Shown: piece by piece, positions 1-17,532 of the stretch
How the letters are laid out: every line of letters starts with the position of its first letter
How positions within the stretch are numbered: position 1 is the stretch's first letter
From: Mycoplasma leachii PG50
GTDB lineage: Bacteria > Bacillota_I > Bacilli_A > Mycoplasmatales > Mycoplasmataceae
Assembly (NCBI RefSeq): GCF_000183365.1
Contig: NC_014751.1
Location: 944,952-1,008,951, forward strand
Length of the DNA stretch: 64,000 bases
Reading direction: 5' to 3'
Notes under the pieces: model-generated
The model's input: only the letters and a program-made list of their open reading frames with translations
What the model was told of the DNA's origin: nothing
Database searches by the model: none
Made by a program: the position numbers and the translations under genes

Positions 1-1
1 T

Positions 2-925
2 AACAAAGGTTTTGTTTACATACATTCTCCAATTATTACTTCAAATGATGCTGAAGGAGCTGGGGAAGCTTTTTTAGTAACAACTAGAGAAGATGCAGAT
101 TATGAAAAAGACTTTTTTGCTAAAAAAGCAAGTTTAACAGTTTCAGGCCAATTACATGCAGAAGCGTTTGCTCAAGCTTTTAAAAAAGTTTATACATTTG
201 GTCCTACTTTTAGAGCTGAAAACTCAAATACTGTAAAACATGCTGCTGAATTTTGAATGATTGAACCAGAAGTTGCTTTTGCTGATTTAAAAGATAATAT
301 TCAACTAATTCAAGATATGGTTAAATATATCATTAATTACATTTTTAAACACAATAGAAGAGAATTAGAATTTTGTAATGAACACTTAGAAAATGGGTTA
401 ATTGACAAATTAAATAGTGTTAGAAATTCAGAATTTAAAGTTACAACTTATACTGAAGCAATTGAAATTTTAAAACAAGCAGTTGCTAATGGTCACAAAT
501 TCGAAGTTTCAGATATTGAATTTGGATTAGATTTAGGAACTGAGCATGAAAGATATATTTGTGAACAAGTAAATAAAGCTCCAACTTTTGTAACTAATTA
601 TCCAAAAGAAATTAAAGCGTTTTACATGAAACAAAATGATGATAATAAAACTGTTGCCGCTGTTGATTTGTTAGTTCCTGGAATTGGTGAATTAGTTGGT
701 GGAAGTCAACGTGAAGATAATTATGAAAAACTAATCAAAAGATGTAAAGAAGTAAATATTGATATTGACCAATTAGAATGATATAACAATTTAAGATTAT
801 ATGGATATTATAAATCAGCTGGATTTGGTTTAGGATTTGAAAGATTAGTTATGTATATTACTGGAGCATCAAACATTAGAGATGTTATTCCATTCCCAAG
901 AACTCCAAAAAACTTATTATTCTAA
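2..925 (+). CDS. asnS: asparaginyl-tRNA synthetase, C-terminal part (5' end outside window)
   Basis: The frame is open from base 2 to TAA at 923-925, and the start lies left of the window. AsnRS charges tRNA-Asn with asparagine in the cytoplasm. The visible part is the class II catalytic core: [10 protein letters not shown], then [10 protein letters not shown] with the motif 2 Arg, an EFWMIEPE stretch whose W is a TGA codon, and the motif 3-like [12 protein letters not shown] near the end. The ending [12 protein letters not shown] is typical of bacterial AsnRS. AspRS is the main alternative, but the [10 protein letters not shown] and FRAENS patterns favour AsnRS. A strong hairpin terminator follows 6 bases after the stop, so this is the end of its transcript. 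Confidence 0.93.
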
Positions 926-931
926 TTAAAA

Positions 932-967
932 AAACAAATGCAATTTTATAATTGCGTTTGTTTTTAT
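932..967 (+). terminator. Rho-independent terminator of asnS
   Basis: AAACAAATGCAAT (932-944) pairs with ATTGCGTTTGTTT (951-963), with one mismatch, followed by a T-rich run. It lies directly after the asnS stop. Confidence 0.9.
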
Positions 968-1105
968 TCTCAAAAGTTTAAGCACAAAATATGAAAAAAT
1001 AGTGCTTTTTTACTTATTTACTTATGAAATAGTTTTTAAATTGTGAAATATTTTTTATATTTTTAATAGGTTTTATAAAAGGTTTTTATTAACTATATTG
1101 CTTAT

Positions 1106-1135
1106 TTGATTTCTTATATAATTAAGTTATATAAT
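1106..1135 (+). promoter_or_regulatory. probable promoter of the phn-type operon
   Basis: TTGATT (1106-1111), an 18-base spacer, then TATAAT (1130-1135), about 70 bases before the start of the lipoprotein gene. The 279-base gap between asnS and this gene holds nothing else apart from the asnS terminator. Confidence 0.55.
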
Positions 1136-1203
1136 AAATATCTAACTTTCTAAATATTTATATTTAGTTTGTAAAAATAAAAATGGAAAGAGAATAATAA
1201 ATT

Positions 1204-2601
1204 ATGAAAAAATTACTATCATTAATGGGAGTTAGCTTAATAGCTTCTAGTGCTACTGTAGTTACGGTTGCTTGTGGTAAAAGAGAAAATGAATTAAGAG
1301 TTGTATTTATTCCTTCGCAAAACCAAACTGAAGTTGAAGCAACAATAGCACCACTAGGAAAATTATTAGCTGAAGAGTTAAAGAAAAAAGCTGAAAAAAG
1401 AGGAACTAAATTTGATAAAAGAGTTAAAATAACAACTAGTCAAAATTATGAAATCGCTGGTCAATCTTTAGCTAATGGAAATGAAGATATTGCGTTTCTG
1501 CCTGTAAATACTTATTCAGCTTATAGAGGTGACAAACAATCTGATGAAACATATGATAAGCTAGGAGTTTTACTAACCGCTGGAAGATTAGGAGTAACTC
1601 CAGAAACTACACTTTATGATTTCAAGGGCAATAACAAATTTGATAATAATAAAGCTACAGCACATATAAATGATGAGGTATCTTTTAAGCTAATTAAAAA
1701 TTATAAAGAGGAAGTTTCAAAAGCCAAACCTAGTGATGAAAAGGATGGATATTCAAAAAAAATGTATGACTCTCAAAATCCAACAATTTATTATAGATCA
1801 TATGTTTTTGCAAATATTCCAATTTTAAAAAATCTAAAATTGAATGAAACCGATTCAAATAGTCAATGAAAAGGAAAATCATACCACGATGTTATTGACG
1901 AACTTTTAAAAAATAATAACCAAGCCAATAACCAAGCCAATAACCAAGCTGATAATGTTAAAAAATATAAAAAAGTTCTTAAAATGCTTATACTTGATCC
2001 TAAAGTTAAAATTGGTATTGGAAAATCTAAGACTTCAAGTTCTGGATTTTTATACCCAATTTTATGACTTAAAGAATTTGTTGACCTAACTGAATCTGAA
2101 ATACTTCAAATGTTGACTAAAAAAGATACTGAAAGAAGAATTGTAAAAGCTTTATCATATACTGAATCTGCTACAACTATTGGAAATAAAGAAGCAAAAC
2201 CAGAAAATAGTCCATATGCAATTACTTTTGGTTTTTCTGATATTCGTTTTAGAGATCGCCAAACAGATGGTAAAACCGAAAATGAAGTAAAAGAAGAACG
2301 TAAAAATGAAATGAGTTTATTTAAAAACTCAATGGTTATAGGTGCTTCTCAGTCAATTTATAATGATGGTATTTCTTATTCTAAATCAAAAAAATCTGTT
2401 CTTAGAGATGAAAAACTTTTAGAAGATGTAAGAGAATCATTCGTTGATCTAATTAACAAAAATGAAGAAGCTAAAAAAATATTTAAAATTTACAATCATG
2501 TAACATACGTTCGTCCTGAAAAAACAATAGATAAAGAAATTTCAAAATTTAATGAAAAAATTGATTCTATAAAGAAAATGGTAAAAAATATTAGTTGATA
2601 G
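1204..2601 (+). CDS. phnD: PhnD/P37-like substrate-binding lipoprotein of ABC transporter
   Basis: A 465-residue lipoprotein read through TGA Trp codons at 1867, 2068 and 2596. It has a Lys-rich N-terminus, a hydrophobic segment and a lipobox ending TVACG, so Cys24 should be lipidated. The mature part starts LRVVFIPSQNQTE and continues with LAEELKKKAEKRG and GNEDIAFLPVNTYSAY, typical of the phosphonate-binding (PhnD) and mycoplasma P37 family. The related Cypl of M. hyorhinis binds thiamine pyrophosphate, so the ligand here is not certain. A short NNQA repeat (about 1914-1950) interrupts the middle. The ATPase and permease genes follow within 20 bases and form one operon. RBS: AAAGAGAA about 8 bases before ATG. 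Confidence 0.88.
1914..1950 (+). repeat. 12-base tandem repeat inside the phnD-like gene
   Basis: About three copies of AATAACCAAGCC encode NNQA-NNQA-NNQA-DN. The unit keeps the reading frame whatever the copy number, so length changes would alter only a hydrophilic loop of the binding protein. Confidence 0.85.
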
Positions 2602-2614
2602 AAATTGGTAAATA

Positions 2615-3367
2615 ATGATACTATTTAATAATGTAAATAAAGTTTGACCTAATGGAAAACAAGTTTTAAAAAATATAAATTTAGAAATTAATAAAGGTGA
2701 ATTAGTTGCAGTTATTGGATTATCTGGAGCTGGAAAGACAACACTTTTAAAAACTATTAATAAAATAAACGATATTTCTTCAGGTGAAATTATCATTGAT
2801 TTTGATAAGACAAAAGATCATTATGAAATAACTAAAACTAGAGGAAAAAAACTCCAAAAGCTTAGACAAAAAATTGGTTTAATGTCTCAAGAATATAACA
2901 ATATTGCAAATAAAACGGTTTTACAAAATGTCTTAAATGCTAGAGTAAGTAGTCAAAAGGGAATTAACAAGATTATTGGTTTTTTTAAAAGAGAAGATAA
3001 ACTAATTGCTTTAAATTCTTTAAATAAGTTAAATCTATTAGATTATGCATACATAAGAGCTGATAATTTAAGTGGTGGCCAACAACAACGTGTGGCATTA
3101 GCTAGAACTTTAGCTCAACAACCTTTTTTAATAATTGCAGATGAGCCAGTTTCTGCTTTAGATCCAATTCTTGCAAATCAAGTAATGAAAGATTTTAAAA
3201 ACATTAATAAAAAAGATGGAATTACTGTAATAATCAATATTCATCATGTTGATCTTGCTAAAAAATATGCAACAAGAGTTATTGGATTAAATAATGGAGA
3301 AATTGTTTTTGATGATGTTCCAAGTAAATTGAATGCTCAGGCAATGAAAAAAATCTATGGAGAATAG
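2615..3367 (+). CDS. phnC: ABC transporter ATP-binding protein, phosphonate/P29 type
   Basis: A 250-residue ABC ATPase that powers uptake of the ligand bound by the upstream lipoprotein. Visible motifs are Walker A GLSGAGKTTLL (about residues 34-44), Q-loop LMSQEYNN, signature LSGGQQQRVALART, Walker B LIIADEPVSALDP and the switch His in INIHHVDLA. The ATG at 2615 lies 13 bases after the lipoprotein stop, preceded by GAAATTGGTAAATA. The stop at 3365-3367 is followed after 3 bases by the permease ATG. The family is PhnC-like, called P29 in M. hyorhinis. One TGA Trp codon lies near the N-terminus. Confidence 0.93.
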
Positions 3368-3370
3368 ATA

Positions 3371-6106
3371 ATGTTTAATAAAAAGATAATTAAGGATAGA
3401 AATTTATTTAAAATAGAAAACCAATATACAAAACCACCAAAACGAATTTTTACAACTTGTTTTACTATTGGAGTAATAATATTTGTAGTTTTAGGGTTTG
3501 TTTTAGCTGATGAAAGATGAAGTGAGTTTTTTGATAATTTTGATAAGTTAATTAATCTTTTTAAAGATTTTTTTAAATGAGATCTTAATAATTGAAATCA
3601 AAAACATGGATTACCAAACACCTTTTTAGAAACTAGTTTTTATAATTTATGACAAACTATTAAACTGTCATTTATTGGTACTTTTTTAGGAATAATTTTA
3701 TGCTTGCCTTTTTCAGTATTAGCTTCAAGAAGTATTATTTCAAATAGATATGTTAATAACATTTCTAGAGGGTTTTTAGCAATATTTAGAACTATACCAA
3801 GTTTTGCGATGGCTATGATTATAACTGGTTATTTTTTAACTGGTTATGGATCATCTGTAATTGGTATTATATTCTTTTCGTTTTCAGTAGCTGGTAAATT
3901 ATTTTATGAAAAAATAGAACAAATTGATACAAAAGTATTCACTACAATGCAAGCTACTGGAGCAAATAAATTTCAATCATTTAAAAAAGCTGTAATTCCA
4001 CAAATTTCAACTAATTTATTATCAATTTCTCTATATACTTTAGAAACTAATATTCGTTATTTTTCAGTTATTGCAATTGTAACAGGGTTAGATAGTTATG
4101 GAGATTTAATTAGAGCAACACTTGATTCTTCAGAATATAATAAGGCTGGTTTCTTATTAACAATATTTGCAATAACTATTTTACTAATTGAATTATTCAT
4201 ATTTTTAATTAGAAACTACATAATTGAAGAAAAAGACTTTTTATTAGAAAGAAAACTAATAAATAAAATTAAAAAACCATATAAAAACATTGATAAGTTA
4301 AGTGATATTCAATTTTATATTGCTTACATTCTTACAAAGCAAATCAATGAAAAAATAGCTAAAACCTCTGATGAAAAAGAAATTCAAGATTTAAAACAAC
4401 AAAAAAAAGAACTAATTTCTGAGTTTAAAAAACAATATAGACTTAGTGTAACAAACGATAAAGAAAAATATAAAAAATTATTTAAAGAAAATAAAAAGAA
4501 CTTATTTGTAAAAGTTGATTTTGTAGATCATTTAGTTAGAATTGATAAAATTAGTCAAACTAAACTTGCAAATGAATGTTTAATTCATAAAGAGCAAATA
4601 AAAAAACAAGTTGAAAATACAATAAAAACAGAGACTGAAAAATTTAAAGAAACTTTAACACCTGAATTAGTGTTAAAAAAAATGCCAAAAACATATATTA
4701 AAAGAACTATGTTTTTTACAATTATTTTATTCTTATTTATTTTTTTAATTAAAGATATTAATTTTTCACTATCAAGTAGTTCATCAATAAAAAATACAAA
4801 TCAAAGAATTTTAGATATTTTAAATATTAATTGAGAATCATTATACTATGCTAACCCTCTTAGTGTAACAAACAAAACTGCACAATCATATTCAGTTATA
4901 CATATTCTTTGAGAAACATTAACAATTGCCATTTTAGGTACTGTAATTGGGGCTGTTTTTGCTTACATATTAGGATTGTTAAGTTCATCAAAAATAGTTC
5001 ATCCAGTTATTGCAAAACCAATTTTATGTTTAACTACTTTAATTAGAGCAATTCCAACTTATATGTATGCATATATTTTTGTTTTTGCAGTAGGTATAGG
5101 TTCTTTTGCTGGATCACTAGCTTTATCTATTGGAACAATTGGAATGCTAACAAAATATAATAGAGAAATTTATGAAACAATAAATTTTAAAATCGTTAAC
5201 CAATTAAAAGCTTTAGGATTAAACAAATTTCAAGTGTTTAGATATGGTGTATTTGCTCAAACTCAAAATGAAATAATTTCATATATCATTTATCGTTTTG
5301 AAATTAACTTTAAAGAAGTAGCTACTTTAGGAATTGTTGGAGCTGGAAGTTTAGGTAAATTATTAAAAGGATATTTTGAAGAAGCATTATATTCAGAATT
5401 TGGTGCTTTAGTGTTTGGTTTAATTATTTTTACTTTAATTGTTGAAAGTATTTCAAATACATTAAGAGTAAAATTTTTAGAAAATAAAAATCCTAAATGA
5501 ATTGATTTATTGATTAATAAGTGCCAACATTGTTGTTTTGCAACTTACAAAGCTACTTTAAAACTTTTTAAAAAAGATTTAAATATGAATTATTGACAAG
5601 CTAATGCTTTTAATAGTTATGTTAAAAGTAAAATAAGTTTAGATAAAATACCTGATAAATATATTTCTAAAAAAGTTATCTTTTTAAAAAATTTAAAAAT
5701 TAATATTGATTATAATAATAAAATTTTAGTTAATCAAAAATATAAAGAAGTAATTAGTTTGCATAAAAAATACATAAAAGAATTTAAAGATAATAGAAAA
5801 ATATTAGTTAATCAAATTAATAGTCGAGCTCAAAACTATTTAAAAATAGCTAAAACTAATTATTTAAACTCAAAACTAGAATTAGAAAAAAAACTACAAG
5901 ACCAAAGACAAATTATAAGTAATTTAAAACAAAAAACTAAAGATAGTAATCAAAAATCTAAAACACTAAATCAAAAATTACAAGATCAAAAAACTAAATT
6001 AACAAGCATTAAAGACTTAAAAAAATCACTAAAAAGAGAGTATAAAAAAACTGTTTTATTTACTAAACAAACTAAAACTATCAAACTTTGAAATTTAGAT
6101 TATTAA
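3371..6106 (+). CDS. phnE: ABC transporter permease, fused two-domain PhnE type with long extensions
   Basis: One open frame of 911 residues with several TGA Trp codons (for example 3518, 4832, 5498, 6089). Two binding-protein-dependent permease domains lie in tandem. The first has the EAA-like loop MQATGANKFQSFKKAVIPQ (about residues 193-211); the second has IVNQLKALGLNKFQVFRYG (about 608-626). Each is flanked by membrane segments. A charged, non-membrane stretch of about 140 residues separates the domains, and the C-terminal 120 residues are a Lys/Gln-rich coiled coil. PhnE proteins usually have one permease domain of about 260 residues; mycoplasma P69-type permeases are fused like this one. 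It completes the phnD-C-E operon. Confidence 0.88.
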
Positions 6107-6107
6107 T

Positions 6108-6136
6108 AAAAACCTGATTATTCAGGTTTTTTATTT
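6108..6136. terminator. bidirectional terminator between phnE and comEC
   Basis: AAAAACCTGA (6108-6117) and TCAGGTTTTT (6122-6131) form a stem with A-rich and T-rich flanks. It sits between two convergent genes and can serve both. Confidence 0.88.
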
Positions 6137-8196
6137 TTTAAACCAAAAACTATTAGTTAAAAAATTATAAAAAGCATTATTATTAATTTGACTTATAAAA
6201 TATTTAACATTGTGTTTATATAAAGTTTCTAGTGTTTGAATTCTTGGAAAATTATAAGTTCTTTTATTACCTGATATTAATCCATATTTTGGTTTTATTA
6301 AACTGATAAATTGATCAGTTGAGCTAGTGTTAGAACCATGGTGTGGTACTTGTAAAATATCTATTGGTTTTAAATTAATTACGTATTTAAAATAATCATT
6401 ATCAACTAACAGTTTTTCAGCTTCTTTTTCAACATCTCCTGTAAATAAAATTCTAATATTTCTATATTCAAACAAATAAACTAAAGATTTATCGTTTTCA
6501 TTTTTTAAGTTATTTCAAAAAAAGTACATATTTACATTTTTAATACTTTTAAAAGGTAAAAAGTTATTATAAGTAATTGTTTCATAAACTTTAATATTTT
6601 TTCTAATAGCTTCAATTGCATTATAATGATCAGCATGATTGTGTGAAATTATAATTAAATCAACATGATTAATACCAAAATATTTTAAAAACTCATAACC
6701 AATATTTTTAGAAAAACCTTTTCCAACTCCACAATCATTTATAATAGTTGTATTTTTAAATTTATCATGAAAAACAAAACAATTACCATTACCAACATTT
6801 AACATTACTAAAAACACACTTGGTTTAATTAACCAACTAATTAAATAACTTAATAACAAAATAAAAATTAAACTTATTCAACTTCATATTGATTTAAAGT
6901 TATATTTAATTATTATTAAAATACTTAAATAAGCTAAAATCAAAAAAATAACATTAACATACCCTATATTAAAATTAATATTAATCTTTTTAATAAACTC
7001 AAAAATCTTAATTAATATATTAGTTAAAAAATTATGATCAAACCAAATTCAAATAAAAATACTAAAATATAAAAAACTAAACAACGGTCTTAAAATGATT
7101 AATAAACTTTGAATAACGACACTAAAACTATAAAAATAAAAGATTTGTAAAGGTATGAAATAAAAAGTAAAAAGTAAAGATCTTAACAATAAATCTAAAA
7201 AATTATTTCTAAAAATTTTTTCATAATAAAACATGAAACTAATAATTACAAAAATAACACTATTTGAAGTTAAAAAACTAGGAGTTAAAACAAAACAAAT
7301 TAAAAGAGTTAAAAATCTTTTAAAAATTAATGAAGTAGGTTTTCTAGTTATTTTAAAATACAAACTAATAATAAAAAAAATAACTATTCTTAAACTAGCA
7401 TAAGAAAAATTTGCTAAATAAGATAACAAAAAAACTATTAAATAAAATAAGTAAGTAATTATTGCTGTTCATTTAAATTTAGTGTTTAGTTTATAAAAAA
7501 ACTTAGTAAAAAAATGAATGTTATAACTACTAATAACTATTAAAAAACCTAAGTTTAAATCTTTTATTAACTCACCAAACTTAGTGGATTTATCTATTGA
7601 TTCAAATAAAAACATACTAGCTAGTTTATTTGTGTAAAAATAATTAGTTAAAAAGAAATTACTTCTAATTCCATTACTAATTTTTTCTACTTTATAATTA
7701 ATCATTTCAAAATTGATAAACTGTTTATTTAAATAATTAAAAAAGTCAAATTGATAAAAACTAGTGTTACTTTCTAATTTGTTAAACACACCAGATATTT
7801 CTATTATTTGATCTAATAAAAACTTATTGTTATAGTCATTAATATAAAACTTAATATTTTTATATATTAAAATAGCATAATTGGTTTTTTTATCAATAAC
7901 ACCACTTGTAATAGTTTTGTTATTTAAATAGGTTAAATCAGTTTGTTTAAACCAAAACATATATACTAAAAACACTAAATTAATAGAAATAAAAATTAAA
8001 AGTATTTTCAAAATATTTTTATAATTTAAATAATAGTTAAACTTAAAAAGAAAATTGCTAGAATTAAATAATTAGGGCTTAAAGTTAAAATAAAATTAAC
8101 ACTCATACAAATACTTAACAATAAAAATAACAAAAAATAGTGCTTTAATATTAAAAAGTTATAAAAATCAATCATAAATATCTTAATATTTTTCAT
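6131..8196 (-). pseudogene. comEC: ComEC/Rec2-family DNA uptake channel, frameshifted near its N-terminus
   Basis: ComEC moves single-stranded DNA across the membrane during transformation. Reading leftwards from ATG at 8196 (RBS GAGGAAAAG), 56 residues of N-terminal membrane segment run until TAA at 8026-8028. The rest continues in another frame, open from 8071 to 6131 through TGA Trp codons, giving about 645 residues. It has many membrane helices, then a metallo-beta-lactamase domain with VGNGNCFVF, SHNHADHYNAIEAI, LFTGDVEKEAE and QVPHHGSNTSSTD. Adding one T to the TTTT run at 8051-8055 would join both parts smoothly as AIFLFKFNYY. So this is a one-base deletion, a base-calling error, or translation from the internal TTG at 8011. 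No comEA or other competence genes are in the window. Confidence 0.8.
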
Positions 8197-8344
8197 TTTC
8201 TTTTCCTCATTAGTGTTTTAGAAAAATACAAAATAAAAAAGTTAGATTTTTTAAAAATTTCTTATTATTATTAAAATTAAAATATTTATATATTTAAAAG
8301 ACGTTTTTTAAAAATATAAATAAAAAAATTATTAATTAGTTTAA

Positions 8345-8373
8345 TTGAAATTAAAAATTAAGAATGCTATTAT
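8345..8373 (+). promoter_or_regulatory. promoter of the tRNA-Lys / tRNA-Leu unit
   Basis: TTGAAA (8345-8350), 17 bases, TATTAT (8368-8373). It ends 15 bases before the tRNA-Lys 5' end. The rest of the gap from 8197 is plain AT-rich sequence. Confidence 0.75.
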
Positions 8374-8388
8374 TATATAGGCAATTGT

Positions 8389-8464
<76 letters not shown>

Positions 8465-8465
8465 T

Positions 8466-8549
8466 GGGGGATTGGCGGAATTGGCAGACGCACTAGACTT
8501 AGGATCTAGCGTCTTTGACGTAAGGGTTCAAGTCCCTTATCCCCCACCA
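8466..8549 (+). tRNA. tRNA-Leu (anticodon TAG)
   Basis: An 84-base class II tRNA with the acceptor GGGGGAT/ATCCCCC and the loop CTTAGGA on a CTAGA/TCTAG stem. It has a long variable arm (GCGTCTTTGACGT), the T arm AAGGGTTCAAGTCCCTT and an encoded CCA. One base separates it from tRNA-Lys. Confidence 0.98.
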
Positions 8550-8560
8550 ATTTTGAATTT

Positions 8561-8584
8561 AACCAGATTTTTCTGGTTTTTTAT
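8561..8584 (+). terminator. terminator of the tRNA pair
   Basis: AACCAGA (8561-8567) pairs with TCTGGTT (8572-8578), followed by TTTTTTA. Confidence 0.88.
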
Positions 8585-8644
8585 TTGAAATTTTAAAATG
8601 TTATTTTAAGAAATAAAAAAGTTAAAAAAAGAGTAATTAATATA

Positions 8645-8673
8645 TTGAAAAAAAATTTAAATAATTATATACT
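8645..8673 (+). promoter_or_regulatory. rRNA operon promoter
   Basis: TTGAAA (8645-8650), exactly 17 bases, TATACT (8668-8673), about 155 bases upstream of the 16S gene. It is the best promoter match ahead of the rRNA genes. Confidence 0.8.
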
Positions 8674-8712
8674 CTATATTGTATGACTAAGATATAAATA
8701 TCTTAGCAATCA

Positions 8713-10405
<1,693 letters not shown>

Positions 10406-10426
10406 TAAAACATCTCTGAAAATACA

Positions 10427-13543
<3,117 letters not shown>

Positions 13544-13552
13544 AAAAAATAA

Positions 13553-13661
13553 TCTGGTGGTTATAGCATAGAGGTCACACCTGTTCCCATGCCGAACACA
13601 GAAGTTAAGCTCTATTACGGTGAAGATATTACTTATGTGAGAAAATAGCAAGCTGCCAGTT
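13553..13661 (+). rRNA. rrf: 5S ribosomal RNA
   Basis: A stretch of about 108 bases starting TCTGGTGGTTATAGCATAGA, with the loop CATGCCGAACACAGAAGTTA and the 3' end GCTGCCAGTT pairing with the 5' end. It lies 64 bases after 23S and is followed by the operon terminator. Confidence 0.95.
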
Positions 13662-13663
13662 TA

Positions 13664-13688
13664 TAAGAACCCTAGTGGTTCTTTTTTA
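13664..13688 (+). terminator. rRNA operon terminator
   Basis: AAGAACC (13665-13671), loop CTAGT, GGTTCTT (13677-13683), then a T run. Confidence 0.92.
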
Positions 13689-13772
13689 ATATATACTTGA
13701 ATTAAAGCTAAAATACTATAGAATATTAATTTAGCATTTTATAGGTATAATTATAAAAAATATGAAAGGAAT

Positions 13773-14618
13773 ATGATGAATAAAAAAAATATTATTATTT
13801 TTTCAGACTTAGATGGTACATTATTGTATGATGATTACATATTTTCACCAAAAACTATTGAAGTTGTTGAAAAATTATACAAAAAAGGAATATACTTAAT
13901 CCCAATAACTGCTAGAACAATTAAAGACTTAAAGCAAAAGGCTAATTTATTAGGAATTGATAAATTTAAAGGAATTATAGTAGCAAGTAATGGTGCTCAA
14001 ATTTATGATTATAAAACTGATAAGCTTATTTTTGATCAAACATTACCAAAAGAATTCATCAAAGAAATATTTAATAGATATCATAATAAGTTTTTTGCTA
14101 AATTAATTTTTTATTCTCCAAATTGTTGTTATGTTTTTGCAGAAGGTAGAAATAGTAAATATTGAGCTCATCAAGTCATGGGATTAAAATACATTTCAGT
14201 AGATTCACCAGATCAAATTGATGAACCTATAACTCATTTTTATATTGTTACAAATAGTAAAGCTACACCAGAAGAAAATCTTAATGAATATAAATACTTA
14301 ATGAATCATTATTCAGATGATTATAAAGTAGATAGTTATAACAATAGAGTGTTTGATATTTCAGTTAAAGGTGTTGACAAAGGTTGTGGGGTTAATAAAG
14401 TAATGCAATATCTAAATTTAGATGAAACAACTACTCACTCATACGGATTTGGTGATGGACCAAACGATTTTTCATTGCTAAAAGCTTGTACAACTGGAGT
14501 TGCAATGAAAAATGGAATTATTGAATTAAAAGAAATAGCAGACGATATCACAGATTATTCAAATGATAAAGATGGTGTTGCTAGATATATTTGTGATAAA
14601 ATTTTAAATGTAGACTAG
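13773..14618 (+). CDS. Cof-type HAD phosphatase
   Basis: 281 residues, with a TGA Trp codon at 14163. Motif I is FSDLDGTLLYDDY near the N-terminus, motif II is the PITAR stretch, and motifs III/IV are a conserved Lys and GFGDGPNDFSLL. This is the Cof subfamily with a large cap domain, typically cytoplasmic phosphatases of sugar phosphates, FMN or other small phosphates. The substrate cannot be told from sequence. Two ATGs sit in tandem at 13773 and 13776, with GAAAGGAA just upstream. trxA follows 11 bases after the stop, so the two are probably co-transcribed. Confidence 0.9.
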
Positions 14619-14629
14619 GAGAGTTTATA

Positions 14630-14938
14630 ATGGCAGATATAATTAAAATCACTTCAAAAGAACAATTTGACAAAGAAATTAAAGAAGGAAAAGTTTTAGT
14701 AGACTTTAACGCTACTTGATGTGGACCTTGTAAAATGTTAGCACCAATTCTTCATGATTTTGCTAAAAAGGTAGACGGTGTTAAATTTTTAGATGTAGAT
14801 GTTGATTTAAATCGTCAAGTTGCTGAAGAATTTAAAATAATGTCAATTCCTACACTAATAACTTTTGAGAATGGAAATCAGAAAAACAAACATATAGGTT
14901 TTGCTACTCCTGACCAATTAAAAAATTTAATTGACTAA
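14630..14938 (+). CDS. trxA: thioredoxin
   Basis: 102 residues with active site ATWCGPCKM (Trp encoded by TGA), the cis-Pro in IMSIPTLITF, and the usual thioredoxin length and fold order. It is the general disulfide reductant of the cytoplasm and partner of thioredoxin reductase. It lacks a signal peptide. RBS AGGAGAG is 7-8 bases before ATG. It is the second gene after the HAD phosphatase and is followed by a strong terminator. Confidence 0.97.
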
Positions 14939-14941
14939 TAT

Positions 14942-14978
14942 AAAACCAACCTTTTTTAGTTCTTAGGTTGGTTTTTAT
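14942..14978 (+). terminator. terminator of trxA
   Basis: AAAACCAACC (14942-14951) pairs with GGTTGGTTTTT (14966-14976), with the U tract overlapping the stem end. Confidence 0.9.
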
Positions 14979-15013
14979 TATAAAGAGCTTATTAGTTTTG
15001 TTTAATTTTTAAT

Positions 15014-15051
15014 AAAAAAGTAGAACTTTTCTTTTCTTAGTTCTACTTTTT

Positions 15052-15053
<2 letters not shown>
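15014..15053. terminator. terminator at the end of lysS, usable on both strands
   Basis: AAAAAGTAGAAC and GTTCTACTTTTT form a 12-base stem with A and T flanks. The right edge overlaps the lysS stop codon. Confidence 0.88.
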
Positions 15054-16554
<1,501 letters not shown>

Positions 16555-16556
16555 AT

Positions 16557-17531
16557 TTATTCTTCTCTATACTCCTTAATAATATTTTCTACATCCTTAA
16601 CGGTTTCTATCTTATTCGCTTTTTCTTTTAGAATCTTAGTTAGTTGTTTATTATTTAAAACATCTAAATATCAAGTTAAATGTTTTCTAAATTCTTTAAT
16701 AGCAATTGGCTCAGTTTTAAGATCTACTAACAATTTTAAATGTTCTAAAACTGTTGTTTTTCATTCATCAAAATTAGGCTTTTCCAATTCTTTTCCTGTT
16801 TTTAAATAATGATTAATTTGTTCAAAAATTCAAGGATTTCCTTGACAAGCTCTTGATATCATTACAGCATCACAACCAGTTTCATCTAACATTTTTTTAG
16901 CAGATTTAGCATCGATAACATCACCATTTCCAATTACTGGAATACTAACAGCTTGTTTTACTTCTTTGATTTTTTCTCAATCGGCATGACCAGTATAAAA
17001 ATCACTTCTAGTTCTAGCGTGGACTGCAATTGCACTTGCTCCTGCTTTTTGAATTAGTTTAGCAACTTCAACAGCATTAACACTATTTTTATCTCATCCT
17101 AACCTAATTTTTGCAGTAACTGGCTTAGTAGTATTTTTAACAACATTTTTTACAATCTCATAAATTAATTCAGGGGTTTTTAATAAAGCTGATCCACTTT
17201 GAGAACGTATAGCAACTTTAGGAGCTGGACAACCTAAATTTAAATCAATAATGTCGCAATTTACATTATTTTCAATTCACTTAGTAGCTGTTATAAATTC
17301 TTCAACATTATTTCCAAAAATTTGCATACTTATTGGATGTTCAATTTTATTAACATTTAACATATCAAGTGTTTTTTTATTATCATGAACCATTCCTGCA
17401 ACTGAAACCATTTCAGCATAAACTAAACTAGCTCCATGTTGTTTTGAAATTATTCTAAAAGCTTCATTACTAACTCCAGCCATTGGTCCTTGAACTACTT
17501 TACCTTGAATTTCTACATTACCAATTTTCAT
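16557..17531 (-). CDS. dusB: tRNA-dihydrouridine synthase
   Basis: 324 residues, a flavin TIM barrel that reduces uridines in the tRNA D-arm using FMN and NAD(P)H. Visible are the N-terminal GPMAGVSNEAFRIISKQHGA, EMVS, the MQIFGNN strand, the Cys-containing NCDIIDLNLGCPAPKVA region with catalytic Cys further on, and the RTRSDFY/ARTR pattern. I chose ATG 17531 (MKIGNVEIQGK) because the upstream gene stops at 17533; the farther in-frame ATG at 17558 would overlap it. It sits in a DUF1904-dusB-lysS operon with almost no gaps. Confidence 0.92.
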
Positions 17532-17532
17532 T

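Noticed and set aside
1914..1950. Short direct repeats as a possible CRISPR array
   Set aside because: The repeats are contiguous, in frame and coding; no spacers exist. No CRISPR array was seen in the window.
13773..14618. HAD phosphatase seen as two genes
   Set aside because: The break is a single TGA Trp codon in one frame; motifs I and IV are on either side.
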